64,000 bases of DNA, from assembly GCF_005887115.1 (NCBI RefSeq), contig NZ_PNCJ01000017.1, positions 310,001 to 374,000 on the forward strand, given 5' to 3'. The stretch is from Pseudoalteromonas rubra. GTDB lineage: Bacteria; Pseudomonadota; Gammaproteobacteria; Enterobacterales; Alteromonadaceae. This document shows, piece by piece, positions 56,401-64,000 of the stretch. How positions within the stretch are numbered: position 1 is the stretch's first letter; each line of letters opens with the position of its first letter. The notes beneath the pieces were generated by a model. The model did not search any database and was not told where the DNA came from. It was given only the letters and a program-made list of their open reading frames with translations. The translations under genes and the position numbers were made by a program.

Positions 56401-56897
56401 AACAGGGCCATCAGCAAAGTCCCTGTCATGGCCAACATGCCGCCAGAGATTGGGGTACCCTGTTGTAACAATAAAAAGCTGCTGCTCAGTGCTTTGAGTT
56501 GTAGTGCAATATAAGGAATGGTTGCCAGCAACGCTATCATAGTGACCATCACCGCTGTGGTCTGACGTTTACCATAACGTGCTGAGATAAAGTCAGCGAT
56601 GGTGGTGATGTTCTGCTTTTTACTGACCAGGATCAACTTGCGCAAAAAGCCCTGACCAAACATAAAAAGCAGGGCCGGACCAAGCAAAATGGGCAGATAG
56701 TGCCAGCTGCTGGTGGTGGCGGTTCCCACTGAGCCATAATAGGTCCAGGAGGTACAATAGATACCCAGGGCCAGGGCGTACACAAAAGGGTGATGGCTGA
56801 TCCGGGTGGCCACGGGAGTGGTCTTATCTCCCCAGTTGGCGAGCCAAAATAGTAAGCCGATATAGGCGATGGCAACGAGGATCAGTGCAGCCGTCAT
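53469..56897 (-). CDS. crbS: CrbS-like hybrid histidine kinase with sodium/solute symporter domain
   Basis: An 1142-residue hybrid. Residues 1-500 are an SLC5-type sodium:solute symporter domain (about 13 helices; PRQFHVTVVDNQDRRHLRTA). A PAS domain (about 615-730; GISVVDKDLNLVAWNRRYHE), a coiled coil, the kinase (His797 in ASHDILQPLNAARL) and a receiver (Asp1076 in LMDYQLDND) follow. CrbS in Vibrio and Pseudomonas controls acetyl-CoA synthetase through the response regulator CrbR. Here the gene is divergent from a symporter operon, consistent with acetate or short-chain acid control. CrbR and acs are not in the window, so the symbol is tentative. Confidence 0.82.
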   Translation of the reverse strand: MTAALILVAIAYIGLLFWLANWGDKTTPVATRISHHPFVYALALGIYCTSWTYYGSVGTATTSSWHYLPILLGPALLFMFGQGFLRKLILVSKKQNITTIADFISARYGKRQTTAVMVTMIALLATIPYIALQLKALSSSFLLLQQGTPISGGMLAMTGTLLMALFAIFFGTRKVDVTEYRSGLMLAIAFESLIKLLALMAVAVIAVQALLTQNSLTTVNLTHWQGFDFTNFNFIGQTLMAAAAIICLPRQFHVTVVDNQDRRHLRTARWAFPLYLILIAAMILPIASAAIHPNIGQGMAADSFVLALPMMQGHPLITTFVFIGGLSAATAMIVVATLTLSTMLSNDVVLPLLLKRKFKKNRLTSNYKTRILLIRRFIIAAILVLAFLYQQWFGHGEALANMGLVAFSLVTQLLPAIVGGLYWRKGHAYGVYAGLLAGFLCWMLFLMFPVIEAGSSLDFETRQTIITRGTLLALLANISCYISFSLGAYERLIDKIQAAAFVSPWEQASAAKRLNKDVKATVYDFTVLLQTFLGIQRSQQLLSHYAINHDIEDSNAYPSADFIAFCERALTGVLGASSARALIHAVSSGKQLAFEEVVNFFDETTQALQFNQNLLFTSLENLSHGISVVDKDLNLVAWNRRYHEMFEYPDGFLQVGQSIEEVIRFNAERGECGPGELEKLVEKRVQHLRNGTSHHFIRHRSNGQVFEMTGNPLPEGGFVTSFSDITSHIDTQNALEEINMDLENRIEARTQEVRLINQDLKAQIASREETEQALVAAKKEAERANDSKTRFLALASHDILQPLNAARLYLAAINEDKLEGNDRSNLEKLGASLDSTVHLMSALLDIAKLEQGAMKPTPRHFDIDEIMSPLASEYAILCQEKGLALHVRTSHQVIHSDITYLRRIVQNLVSNAVKYTEQGRVLLACRRRSHSVRIEVWDTGPGITEHEQQKIFNDFYRIQSGDNKGVGLGLGVVKRLCELLSMPLEMHSIPGKGSRFSVEVPLGDHQQLQQKAGSVEQKTTSKAQLNLVVVDDDPKNLAAMASLLDKWQFSYQMFDRANKAREYAADNPAPDFILMDYQLDNDENGVSLIQDLRQCWNAKIPAVLITAVRDDSLKLQAKQAQIHYLSKPLKPAKLKALLSHSS

Positions 56898-57138
56898 GAT
56901 GAGCCCTTGCGTTAATGCTTGTTATTGTCTTTGTGCCTTTAAAGTAGCATCACTTGCGGATAATCCAAAGTGACATAATCATCTGATTTTAAAAAATTAT
57001 TCGATTTTTATTGAGTTAATTAGACTAATGTCTTATCTCCCGCACTGGTGTTCCTGGAACGACTCATTTCCCAGTGTTATTGTTCTAACTATTTGAATTT
57101 AAATTACTTAATGGTGATTTAAAAATTCTTATTCAGCA

Positions 57139-57154
57139 GTTTACGTAAACGTAA
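57139..57154. promoter_or_regulatory. Overlapping palindromes upstream of the DUF4212/symporter operon
   Basis: GTTTACGTAAAC (57139-57150) is a perfect palindrome, and TTACGT-AA-ACGTAA (57141-57154) is another overlapping one. It is a candidate operator for the symporter operon or the CrbS-like gene. The other parts of the 366-base gap 56898-57263 show no gene. Confidence 0.5.
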
Positions 57155-57263
57155 TCTTGTTGTTACGACTAAGGTCTCAATTTCTTATTGACGGGCCATT
57201 GCTACAGTCAAAAGGTCATTAACACCAGCACATCGGCGACAGGTGTGCGAAAGGGGACTTATC

Positions 57264-57527
57264 ATGGCTTTTAAAAGTGAAGAACAAGCAAAAGCATATT
57301 GGTCAGAAAATCTAGCCTTAATGTTTAAGCTATTAGTAGTGTGGTTTGTGGTGTCTTTTGGATGCGGCATTCTGCTGGTTGATGTACTCAACGAGGTCCG
57401 TTTCTTCGGCTTTAAGTTGGGTTTTTGGTTTTCGCAGCAGGGCGCAATTTATACCTTCGTTGCTTTGATTTTTGTCTATGTATTCAAAATGGATGCGCTG
57501 GACAAAAAATACGGCGTGGATGAATAA
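57264..57527 (+). CDS. DUF4212 small subunit of sodium/substrate symporter
   Basis: An 87-residue protein with two membrane helices (about 25-45 and 58-77). DUF4212 proteins accompany VC_2705-type sodium:solute symporters as probable small subunits. The ATG at 57264 with AGGGGA upstream is preferred over a longer frame from 57243. The symporter gene follows after 8 bases. Confidence 0.88.
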   Translation: MAFKSEEQAKAYWSENLALMFKLLVVWFVVSFGCGILLVDVLNEVRFFGFKLGFWFSQQGAIYTFVALIFVYVFKMDALDKKYGVDE

Positions 57528-57535
57528 GGAGCGCT

Positions 57536-59263
57536 ATGATGGATGTTCAAACTCTCACCTTTATAATTGTTGGGCTCAGTTTTGCCCTTTACATCGGCAT
57601 TGCTATTTGGGCCCGTGCCGGTTCGACCAATGAATTCTATGTGGCCGGTGGCGGTGTACCGCCTGTGGCAAACGGCATGGCAACGGCCGCGGACTGGATG
57701 AGTGCTGCGTCGTTTATCTCCATGGCGGGGATCATCTCATTTGCCGGTTACGACGGCGGCGTATATCTGATGGGCTGGACTGGTGGTTACGTGTTGCTGG
57801 CACTGTGCCTGGCACCTTATCTGCGTAAGTTTGGTAAATTCACTGTGCCCGATTTTATCGGCGACCGATACTACTCGCAGGTGGCACGGGTTGTGGCCAT
57901 TCTGTGTGCGATCTTTATCTGCTTTACTTACATCGCCGGACAAATGCGTGGTGTGGGCGTGGTATTCTCTCGCTTCCTCGAAGTTGACATCGAAACCGGT
58001 GTGTATATCGGCATGGTTATTGTGTTCTTCTACGCCGTACTGGGTGGCATGAAAGGCATTACCTATACTCAGGTTGCACAATATTGTGTGCTGGTATTCG
58101 CCTACTTAGTGCCTGCTATCTTTATCTCTTTGATGATGACTGGTCACTTACTGCCGCAAACCGGTTTTGGTGGCACCCTGGCGGACGGTTCCGGGACCTA
58201 CTTACTGGATAAACTCGACGGGCTCAGTACCGAACTCGGCTTTGCCCAATACACCGAAGGCTCAAAGAGTATGATTGACGTGTTTGCTATCACAGCGGCG
58301 TTGATGGTCGGTACTGCTGGTCTGCCACATGTTATCGTGCGTTTCTTCACCGTACCCAGAGTAAAAGATACCCGTATTTCAGCGGCCTGGACATTAGTGT
58401 TTATTGCGATCGTGTACACCACAGCCCCGGCTGTTGCATCCTTTGCCCGCGTGAATATGATTGATACGATCAACGGTAAAGATGGCAGCGGTACGGCCTA
58501 TGCCGAGGCGCCACAGTGGGTGAAAAACTGGGAAAGAACGGGCCTTATCGTATTCAATGATAAGAATGGCGACGGCAAAATGTTCTACTCAGCAGGTAAG
58601 ATTGACGACCCTGCGAGCCGCAATGAAGTTAAAATTGACCGTGACATCATGGTACTGGCGAATCCGGAAATTGCCGATTTACCAGCCTGGGTGATTGCAC
58701 TGGTCGCGGCAGGTGGTATCGCAGCGGCACTGTCGACAACCGCGGGTCTGCTACTGGTTATCTCGACCTCCGTTTCCCATGACTTACTCAAACGGACACT
58801 CAAGCCGAATATCAGCGATAAGCAGGAGCTGCTGGCGGCACGTTTGTCGGCGATGATTGCCATTGCAATCTCAGCTTACTTTGGTATTAACCCGCCCGGA
58901 TTCGTGGCGTCGGTGGTAGCCTTTGCCTTTGGTCTGGCTGCGGCAAGCTTCTTCCCGGCAATCATTATGGGGATCTTCTCCAAACGCATGAATAAAGAGG
59001 GTGCCATCAGTGGCATGGTATGTGGTATTGGTTTCACAGCGGCTTACATTATTTACTTTAAGTTTGTCAGCCCGGAACTGAATACACCTGCTAACTGGTT
59101 ATTTGGTATCTCGCCGGAGGGGATTGGTATTATCGGTATGCTAGTCAACTTTGGTATTGCAGCCATTGTGATGAAGCTGACTGCGGAAACACCACTTGAA
59201 GTAAAACAAATGGTGGATGGGATCCGTAACCCGAAAGGGTCATCAGCTGCACACGCACATTAA
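57536..59263 (+). CDS. Sodium:solute symporter, VC_2705 subfamily
   Basis: A 575-residue SLC5-family transporter related to the acetate permease ActP. About 13 membrane helices are visible; signatures include AADWMSAASFISMAGIISF, GYDGGVYLMGWTGGYVLL and LPHVIVRFFTVPRVKDTR. A soluble loop (about 310-375) between helices carries an EF-hand-like calcium loop, FNDKNGDGK. Either ATG at 57536 or 57539 can be used (AAGGAG upstream). The likely substrate is acetate, lactate or another short-chain acid, inferred from the CrbS-like neighbour. Confidence 0.9.
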   Translation: MMDVQTLTFIIVGLSFALYIGIAIWARAGSTNEFYVAGGGVPPVANGMATAADWMSAASFISMAGIISFAGYDGGVYLMGWTGGYVLLALCLAPYLRKFGKFTVPDFIGDRYYSQVARVVAILCAIFICFTYIAGQMRGVGVVFSRFLEVDIETGVYIGMVIVFFYAVLGGMKGITYTQVAQYCVLVFAYLVPAIFISLMMTGHLLPQTGFGGTLADGSGTYLLDKLDGLSTELGFAQYTEGSKSMIDVFAITAALMVGTAGLPHVIVRFFTVPRVKDTRISAAWTLVFIAIVYTTAPAVASFARVNMIDTINGKDGSGTAYAEAPQWVKNWERTGLIVFNDKNGDGKMFYSAGKIDDPASRNEVKIDRDIMVLANPEIADLPAWVIALVAAGGIAAALSTTAGLLLVISTSVSHDLLKRTLKPNISDKQELLAARLSAMIAIAISAYFGINPPGFVASVVAFAFGLAAASFFPAIIMGIFSKRMNKEGAISGMVCGIGFTAAYIIYFKFVSPELNTPANWLFGISPEGIGIIGMLVNFGIAAIVMKLTAETPLEVKQMVDGIRNPKGSSAAHAH

Positions 59264-59307
59264 TATTGATTACCTCGGATTGTGACTCGGTCCGATGACA
59301 AAGAAAC

Positions 59308-59348
59308 CAACTACTCCATGGCGCAAGCTATGGAGTAGTTGTCATTTT
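59308..59348 (+). terminator. Terminator between the symporter and DUF294 genes
   Basis: CAACTACTCCAT and ATGGAGTAGTTG pair perfectly around a 10-base loop, followed by TCATTTTT. It lies 45 bases after the symporter stop and 11 before the DUF294 gene, so it may tune downstream expression. Confidence 0.85.
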
Positions 59349-59358
59349 TGGAGGGGTT

Positions 59359-61197
59359 ATGACGGCTCAAGTACAGGACGTGCTGACCTTTGTGCAGCAA
59401 CAGGCGCCATTTGATCAGCTAACCCACAGCGCGACGGATTATTTTGTTGAACACTTAGAGATCATCTATGTCAGCGGACAAAACCAGGCGCAGTGGTTTA
59501 AAAGCGAACAACCTCAGCTGTATCTGGTGCGCTCTGGCCATTTTGATTTACGCTCCGAGCGTGGTGAGCTCGTAGCCCGGTTGGCCGAAGGCGATTATTT
59601 TGGTTATCCCTCGTTACTGACGGGCGAGCCGATCAGTAACCAGCTGGAAGTCGTGCAGGCGGGGCTGGTCTATGTGTTGCCGCAAGATGCGTTTGATTAT
59701 CTGCGCCGAGAGTACAAACCATTTGAGCAGTATTTTGTCCGTGCCCACGCCAAGCGTTTGTTGTCCAGCCACTATAAAGAATCGGCAAGCGGCTGGTCTG
59801 AACGCCCGGTCAGCGAACTGATGAATCGGGCTGCGGTAACCCTGCAACCCCAGGCCAGCATTCAGGAAGCGGCCAAAGTCATGAAGAAGCACCGGGTTTC
59901 ATCGATCATGGTCATCGAAAATGCGCAGTTAACCGGCGTGGTGACGGATCGCGATCTGCGTAACCGGGTACTGGCCGAAGGCTTAGATCCCGCGCGGGCG
60001 ATCCGTGAGATCATGACGGTCAGGCCGAAATACATCTTTGAGAACAACCGGATCTTTTCGGCACTGCATCTGATGCTGAAACACAATATCCATCACTTGC
60101 CGGTGCTTAACGAAGATCGCACCCCCATAGGGATGATCACCAGTACTGATCTGCTGCGTCAGCAAAAAAGCGATCCGGTGCAGCTGATCGGACGGATCTA
60201 CAAAGCACGCAGTTATGGAGAAGTACAGCAGCTTGCCAAAGAGATCCCCGATCTGTTGAGTGATTTTGCCAATAAGATAGAAGACATTTCTTTGATAGGT
60301 CAGCTGCTGAGTGGCCTGAGTGACGCGCTGACCGGACGTTTGATCGACTTATATCAGCAGCTGCATGGCACTGCGCCCACGCCCTTTGCCTGGATCTGTT
60401 TTGGCTCACAGGCCCGTGAAGAGCAAACCCTGCATTCCGATCAGGATAATGGTCTGCTGTTGCCTGAGGGGGTTACGGATGAGCAACGAGATTACTTTGC
60501 ACAACTTGGTGCGTTTGTTTGTCAGCAGCTGGATGAATGCGGGATCCGAACATGTCCGGGGAACATCATGGCAAGCAACCCAGCGTGTCGGGGCACGCTC
60601 AGTGAATGGTGTGACCGATTTACCTCCTGGATCCACGCGCCAACGCCACATGCCATGCTCAACTGTAAAATTTATTTTGATCTGCGTTTTATAACCGGAT
60701 CCGATGTTTTATTCGGGCAATTTTTACATCACCTGAATGAGATCCCGAAAAATGAATTGTTCTATGCTGCGATGGCCGCCGATATCAACGTTAATACCGT
60801 GCCTATCGGCTTGTTCCAGCAGTTTAAGTTGCAACAGGATAAGCACAAACACAAATATCTGGATCTCAAAAAGCGCGGTGTGGTGATCATCAACGACGTA
60901 GTGCGTTTGTATGCGCTGCAAGCGGGGATCAGAAAAGCCAATACGCTGCAGCGCTTGCGGGCGCTCAAAAGCCACCAGGTGCTCAGCGGCGAGGATATTG
61001 CTAATTTGCAAGACTGCTGGCGCTTTTTAACTCAGCTGCGTTTACGAACGCAGATAGACCGCGAAGGGCTGCCTGAGAACTGTATTAACCCGGAGCAGCT
61101 AAGCTCACTGGAACGTCATCAGCTCAAAGAAGCGTTTCAGTTGGTTAAGCAGGCCCAGCAAGCCTGTGCTTTCAAATTTGCCAGAGGCAGTCTTTGA
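59359..61197 (+). CDS. cNMP-binding, CBS and DUF294 nucleotidyltransferase-like protein
   Basis: A 612-residue signalling protein: cyclic-nucleotide-binding-like domain (about 20-145), two CBS domains (about 150-270; PVSELMNRAAVTL, IREIMTVRPKYIFENN), a GlnD-like nucleotidyltransferase domain (about 340-480) with the catalytic CFGSQAREEQTLHSDQDNG, and a C-terminal DUF294 helical domain (about 480-605). It may modify or sense a partner according to adenylate or cyclic nucleotide levels. Genes of this type lie next to ActP-like symporters in several marine bacteria. It overlaps the exonuclease gene. Confidence 0.9.
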   Translation: MTAQVQDVLTFVQQQAPFDQLTHSATDYFVEHLEIIYVSGQNQAQWFKSEQPQLYLVRSGHFDLRSERGELVARLAEGDYFGYPSLLTGEPISNQLEVVQAGLVYVLPQDAFDYLRREYKPFEQYFVRAHAKRLLSSHYKESASGWSERPVSELMNRAAVTLQPQASIQEAAKVMKKHRVSSIMVIENAQLTGVVTDRDLRNRVLAEGLDPARAIREIMTVRPKYIFENNRIFSALHLMLKHNIHHLPVLNEDRTPIGMITSTDLLRQQKSDPVQLIGRIYKARSYGEVQQLAKEIPDLLSDFANKIEDISLIGQLLSGLSDALTGRLIDLYQQLHGTAPTPFAWICFGSQAREEQTLHSDQDNGLLLPEGVTDEQRDYFAQLGAFVCQQLDECGIRTCPGNIMASNPACRGTLSEWCDRFTSWIHAPTPHAMLNCKIYFDLRFITGSDVLFGQFLHHLNEIPKNELFYAAMAADINVNTVPIGLFQQFKLQQDKHKHKYLDLKKRGVVIINDVVRLYALQAGIRKANTLQRLRALKSHQVLSGEDIANLQDCWRFLTQLRLRTQIDREGLPENCINPEQLSSLERHQLKEAFQLVKQAQQACAFKFARGSL

Positions 61198-61811
61198 GCT
61201 GGTTAACCCGCTTGCGCAGCTGGCATGCCGACCGTCACCTGCGACTGGCGGATGTCAACCTGGTGGTGTTGGATCTGGAATTGACCGGGCTGGATCCTAA
61301 GCGGGATGAAATCGTCTCGGCCGCCTGGGTCGAAGTTCGCCAGGGTCGTATCGTCCTCAGCACGGCCCGCCATGTCGTCAACAAAGAAGTACGTCAGCTG
61401 GGTCAAAGCCCGGTGATCCATGGAGTCGATGACGACGCACTGGCGCAGGGCCTAAGTTTGCGCACCTTATTACAACAACTGACTGGCGTGCTGGAGCAAG
61501 GTGTCTTGGTCTGTCACAACGCCATGCTTGACTGGGGGTTTCTCAAGCGAGCTTTTGCAGAGCACGAGATGACGGTGCGCCCTCTGCGGATCCTCGATAC
61601 GATGCAGATAGAGAGAAACCGCTTGCTGAGACAAGGGCAAACGCTTGGCGCAAATTGCCTGACATTGTCAGCCTGTCGTGAGCGTTATGCTTTACCGGCT
61701 GCCTGTGAGCACAATGCGCTCAGTGATGCACTGAGTACCGCTGAGCTGTTACTGGCACAAAATAGTCAGCTTGGCGGGGCACCGTGGGCGTTACTCAGGC
61801 AACTGACATAA
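61194..61811 (+). CDS. DnaQ-like 3'-5' exonuclease
   Basis: A 205-residue DEDDh exonuclease. Motif I is VVLDLELTGLDPKRDEIVS (DxE), motif II lies in VCHNAMLDWGFLKRAF (Asp), and motif III is EHNALSDALSTAELL (H-x5-D). Such proteins act as proofreading-like or RNA/DNA trimming nucleases. The TTG start overlaps the upstream TGA as TTGA, so translation is coupled. Its link to DUF294 and symporter genes is conserved in similar clusters as I recall, but its role there is unknown. Confidence 0.88.
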   Translation: MSWLTRLRSWHADRHLRLADVNLVVLDLELTGLDPKRDEIVSAAWVEVRQGRIVLSTARHVVNKEVRQLGQSPVIHGVDDDALAQGLSLRTLLQQLTGVLEQGVLVCHNAMLDWGFLKRAFAEHEMTVRPLRILDTMQIERNRLLRQGQTLGANCLTLSACRERYALPAACEHNALSDALSTAELLLAQNSQLGGAPWALLRQLT

Positions 61812-61829
61812 TTATTTTTGCATATCTCT

Positions 61830-61857
61830 TACACATTTGTGCCTGGTCGATTACAAT
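61830..61857 (+). promoter_or_regulatory. Candidate epd promoter
   Basis: TACACA (61830-61835) and TACAAT (61852-61857) are 16 bases apart, about 110 bases before epd. Confidence 0.35.
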
Positions 61858-61968
61858 AGCGCCATCTTAATACGGAAAGCTTGGGAAATTTATTCGCACG
61901 CGGCCTATGCACCGGATGTGTGGCACAATTGAGCCCAAATTTTCATAACGTGGTGGATCTTCACTTTA

Positions 61969-62982
61969 ATGACTATCAAACTGGCAATAAATGGTTTTGG
62001 TCGTATTGGTCGCAATATAGTGCGGGCTTTGTATGAATCTGGTCGCCAGCGAGACATTCAAATCGTCGCGATAAACGAACTTGCCGATCCGCAAGGTATT
62101 GCCCATTTGCTCAAATACGATACTTCGCATGGGCGTTTTTCTTTCCCTGTTCACCTAGACGCGCCCTACCTGACGGTCGGTGACGATAAAATCCAGCTAT
62201 TTAGTGAAGCTGATCCCAGTCACTTGCCCTGGCATGCATTAGATGTTGATGTTGTCTTAGAATGCACAGGTGTCTTTCATTCTCGTTTTCATGCTCAGTC
62301 ACATTTGCGTGCGGGGGCAAAAAAAGTACTTTTTTCTCACCCCGCCGACGCGGATGTCGATGCGACCATAGTGTTTGGTATCAATGACACAGAGCTTCTC
62401 CCAGAACACACCATTGTATCTAATGGTTCTTGTACAACTAACTGTATTGTCCCTGTCATAAATGTGTTGGATGATGCTTTTGGCATAGGCTCTGGCACCA
62501 TTACGACGATCCATGCATCAATGCATGATCAACAGGTGATCGATGCATATCATCCTGATCTTCGTCGTACTCGTGCAGCGAGTCAGTCTATCATACCTGT
62601 GGATACAAAACTGGCGAGAGGGATCGAGCGGATCCTGCCAAAATTTCATGGATGTTTCGAAGCGATTGCCGTTCGGGTGCCAACCATTAATGTCACCGCG
62701 ATGGATCTGAGCGTTACGCTAAACAGCGATGTGACTATTGAGCAGGTGAATAATGCATTACAACAGGCCGCAAGAGGTCCGTTGCAAGGGATACTGGACT
62801 ACACTGAGGAGCCATTGGTCTCGGTGGATTTTAATCATGATCCACATTCCAGTATCATAGATGGGACCCAAACACGCGTCAGCCAGAAGCGGTTGGCGAA
62901 ATTGTTGGTGTGGTGCGACAACGAGTGGGGATTTGCGAATCGCATGCTCGATACCGCAGCAGCAATGACACAAGTTAATTAA
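61969..62982 (+). CDS. epd: Erythrose-4-phosphate dehydrogenase
   Basis: Epd oxidises erythrose-4-phosphate to 4-phosphoerythronate for pyridoxal phosphate synthesis. It is a GAPDH paralogue of 337 residues. The NAD-binding start [19 protein letters not shown], catalytic Cys155 in SNGSCTTNC and the Epd-like [17 protein letters not shown] are present. It precedes pgk, the arrangement of E. coli (epd-pgk-fbaA). Confidence 0.95.
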   Translation: MTIKLAINGFGRIGRNIVRALYESGRQRDIQIVAINELADPQGIAHLLKYDTSHGRFSFPVHLDAPYLTVGDDKIQLFSEADPSHLPWHALDVDVVLECTGVFHSRFHAQSHLRAGAKKVLFSHPADADVDATIVFGINDTELLPEHTIVSNGSCTTNCIVPVINVLDDAFGIGSGTITTIHASMHDQQVIDAYHPDLRRTRAASQSIIPVDTKLARGIERILPKFHGCFEAIAVRVPTINVTAMDLSVTLNSDVTIEQVNNALQQAARGPLQGILDYTEEPLVSVDFNHDPHSSIIDGTQTRVSQKRLAKLLVWCDNEWGFANRMLDTAAAMTQVN

Positions 62983-63013
62983 AAACCAAGTATCGTTCTT
63001 GAAGGAGATGTCA

Positions 63014-64000
63014 ATGTCAGTCATTAAGATGGCGGATTTAGATTTAAACGGCAAACGCGTTCTGATCCGTGAAGATCTTAACGTACCGGTGAAAGAAGGC
63101 AAGGTTACATCAGACGCCCGTATCAGAGCGTCTTTACCTACCATCAAACTAGCCCTTGAAAAAGGTGCCAAGGTCATGGTGATGTCTCACCTGGGTCGCC
63201 CAACGGAAGGGGAATACGATGCGCAGTATTCATTGCAGCCAGTTGTAAATTACCTGAATGATGCGCTTGAGCAAAACGTGCGTCTGGTTGACAACTATCT
63301 GGATGGTGTTGATATCGCAGATAATGAAGTTGTGGTATTCGAAAACGTGCGCTTCAATGTGGGCGAGAAAAAGAACGATGAGGCCCTGTCGAAAAAGCTG
63401 GCAGCACTGTGTGACGTCTATGTAATGGATGCATTTGGTACTGCACACCGTGCACAGGCATCGACACATGGTGTTGGTTTATTCGCTGAAGTGGCTTGTG
63501 CAGGCCCGCTATTGGCGGCTGAGCTGGATGCGTTGGGCAAGGCCCTTGATAATCCGGCACGTCCTCTGGTTGCCATTGTAGGCGGCTCTAAAGTGTCTAC
63601 TAAACTGACAGTACTGGATTCATTATCGAAAGTAGTTGATCAGCTGGTTACCGGTGGTGGTATTGCGAATACCTTTATTGCCGCGGCGGGCAACCCGGTT
63701 GGTAAATCTCTGTACGAACCAGACCTGATTGCTGAAGCGAATAAGCTCAGTGAAGCGGCACGTGCAAATGACGGTGACATTCCTGTTCCAACGGATGTGG
63801 TTGTTGGTGACGAGTTTTCTGAATCTGCTGTTGCTGAGATCAAAGATGTGGCGGAAGTACGCGACACTGACATGATCTTCGATATTGGCCCGGAGACAGC
63901 AAACACTTTGGCTAAAATCATTGCCAACGCGGGCACTGTGGTCTGGAATGGCCCTGTTGGGGTGTTTGAATTTGACCAGTTCGGCAACGGTACCGAAGCA
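63014..64000 (+). CDS. pgk: Phosphoglycerate kinase, N-terminal part (cut by window edge)
   Basis: 329 codons are visible, in frame to the window end. Pgk transfers phosphate from 1,3-bisphosphoglycerate to ADP in glycolysis. The start [20 protein letters not shown], substrate-binding HLGRP, FENVRFN and the hinge region [15 protein letters not shown] are typical, as is [11 protein letters not shown] near the edge. AAGGAG lies upstream of the ATG. The final nucleotide-binding segment lies outside the window. Confidence 0.98.
   Translation, partial: MSVIKMADLDLNGKRVLIREDLNVPVKEGKVTSDARIRASLPTIKLALEKGAKVMVMSHLGRPTEGEYDAQYSLQPVVNYLNDALEQNVRLVDNYLDGVDIADNEVVVFENVRFNVGEKKNDEALSKKLAALCDVYVMDAFGTAHRAQASTHGVGLFAEVACAGPLLAAELDALGKALDNPARPLVAIVGGSKVSTKLTVLDSLSKVVDQLVTGGGIANTFIAAAGNPVGKSLYEPDLIAEANKLSEAARANDGDIPVPTDVVVGDEFSESAVAEIKDVAEVRDTDMIFDIGPETANTLAKIIANAGTVVWNGPVGVFEFDQFGNGTEA

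Overview
The window is a chromosomal segment of a marine gammaproteobacterium, most likely Pseudoalteromonas or a close relative in Alteromonadales. The assignment is inferred from gene content: an ArcA/ArcB pair, a PanP-type aspartate decarboxylase in place of PanD, DUF3718 and DUF2726 proteins, a CrbS-like symporter-kinase next to a DUF4212/solute symporter pair, and the asnC/asnA pair. Nothing looks like a plasmid, prophage, CRISPR array or intact insertion sequence. No tRNA or rRNA gene was recognised. Coding density is high and almost everything is ordinary housekeeping; the less familiar material lies at about 9.2-11.4 kb, 20.3-25.2 kb, 34.1-41.1 kb and 47.6-61.8 kb.

Layout. 1-5.8 kb: a truncated M23 peptidase gene, tyrS, mtnN coupled to a CobD/CbiB-like gene, a DUF2726 gene and folE2. 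6.0-11.4 kb: arcB and arcA face each other with 7 bases between their stops, followed by a histidine kinase overlapping a YfiR-family gene. 11.5-20.3 kb: rsmC, trmB, mutY-yggX, ispB, rplU-rpmA, obgE, folA, a DUF3718 gene and galU. 20.6-25.2 kb: a secreted esterase-like gene, then an operon of a catalytically degenerate tyrosine-recombinase domain protein overlapping a ToxR/CadC-type membrane regulator, a ribbon-helix-helix gene and gloA. 25.2-35.4 kb: the classical gmk, rpoZ, spoT, trmH, recG order, but with ridA, a FapA/DUF342 gene and asnC/asnA inserted between spoT and trmH. 35.5-41.1 kb: a MerR-methyltransferase fusion, a 551-base intergenic region with a possible small RNA, a two-gene ABC exporter, a possible gene remnant, a DUF4377 lipoprotein and a HEAT-repeat protein. 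41.2-48.4 kb: yicC, rph-pyrE, mpl-ubiX, yadG-yadH and a TrmB-like methyltransferase. 48.4-53.5 kb: a degenerate GGDEF-EAL protein, panP and a GAF-GGDEF cyclase. 53.5-61.8 kb: a CrbS-like hybrid kinase divergent from a DUF4212/symporter/DUF294/exonuclease cluster, probably an acetate or short-chain acid uptake module. 62-64 kb: epd and the start of pgk.

Functional themes are redox and metabolic signalling (ArcAB, SpoT, CrbS-like, AsnC), c-di-GMP signalling with one probably active and one probably inactive protein, nucleotide metabolism (gmk, pyrE, rph, folA, folE2, mtnN) and RNA modification (rsmC, trmB, trmH, a TrmB paralogue). The best candidates for under-described biology are the dead-recombinase/membrane-regulator pair, the kinase/YfiR pair, the orphan terminator with a structured upstream RNA at about 37.0 kb, and a recurring class of perfect hairpins without a T-tract at gene ends. 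Where the longest reading frame started too far upstream, starts were moved using ribosome-binding sites or family N-termini; this is stated in each entry.
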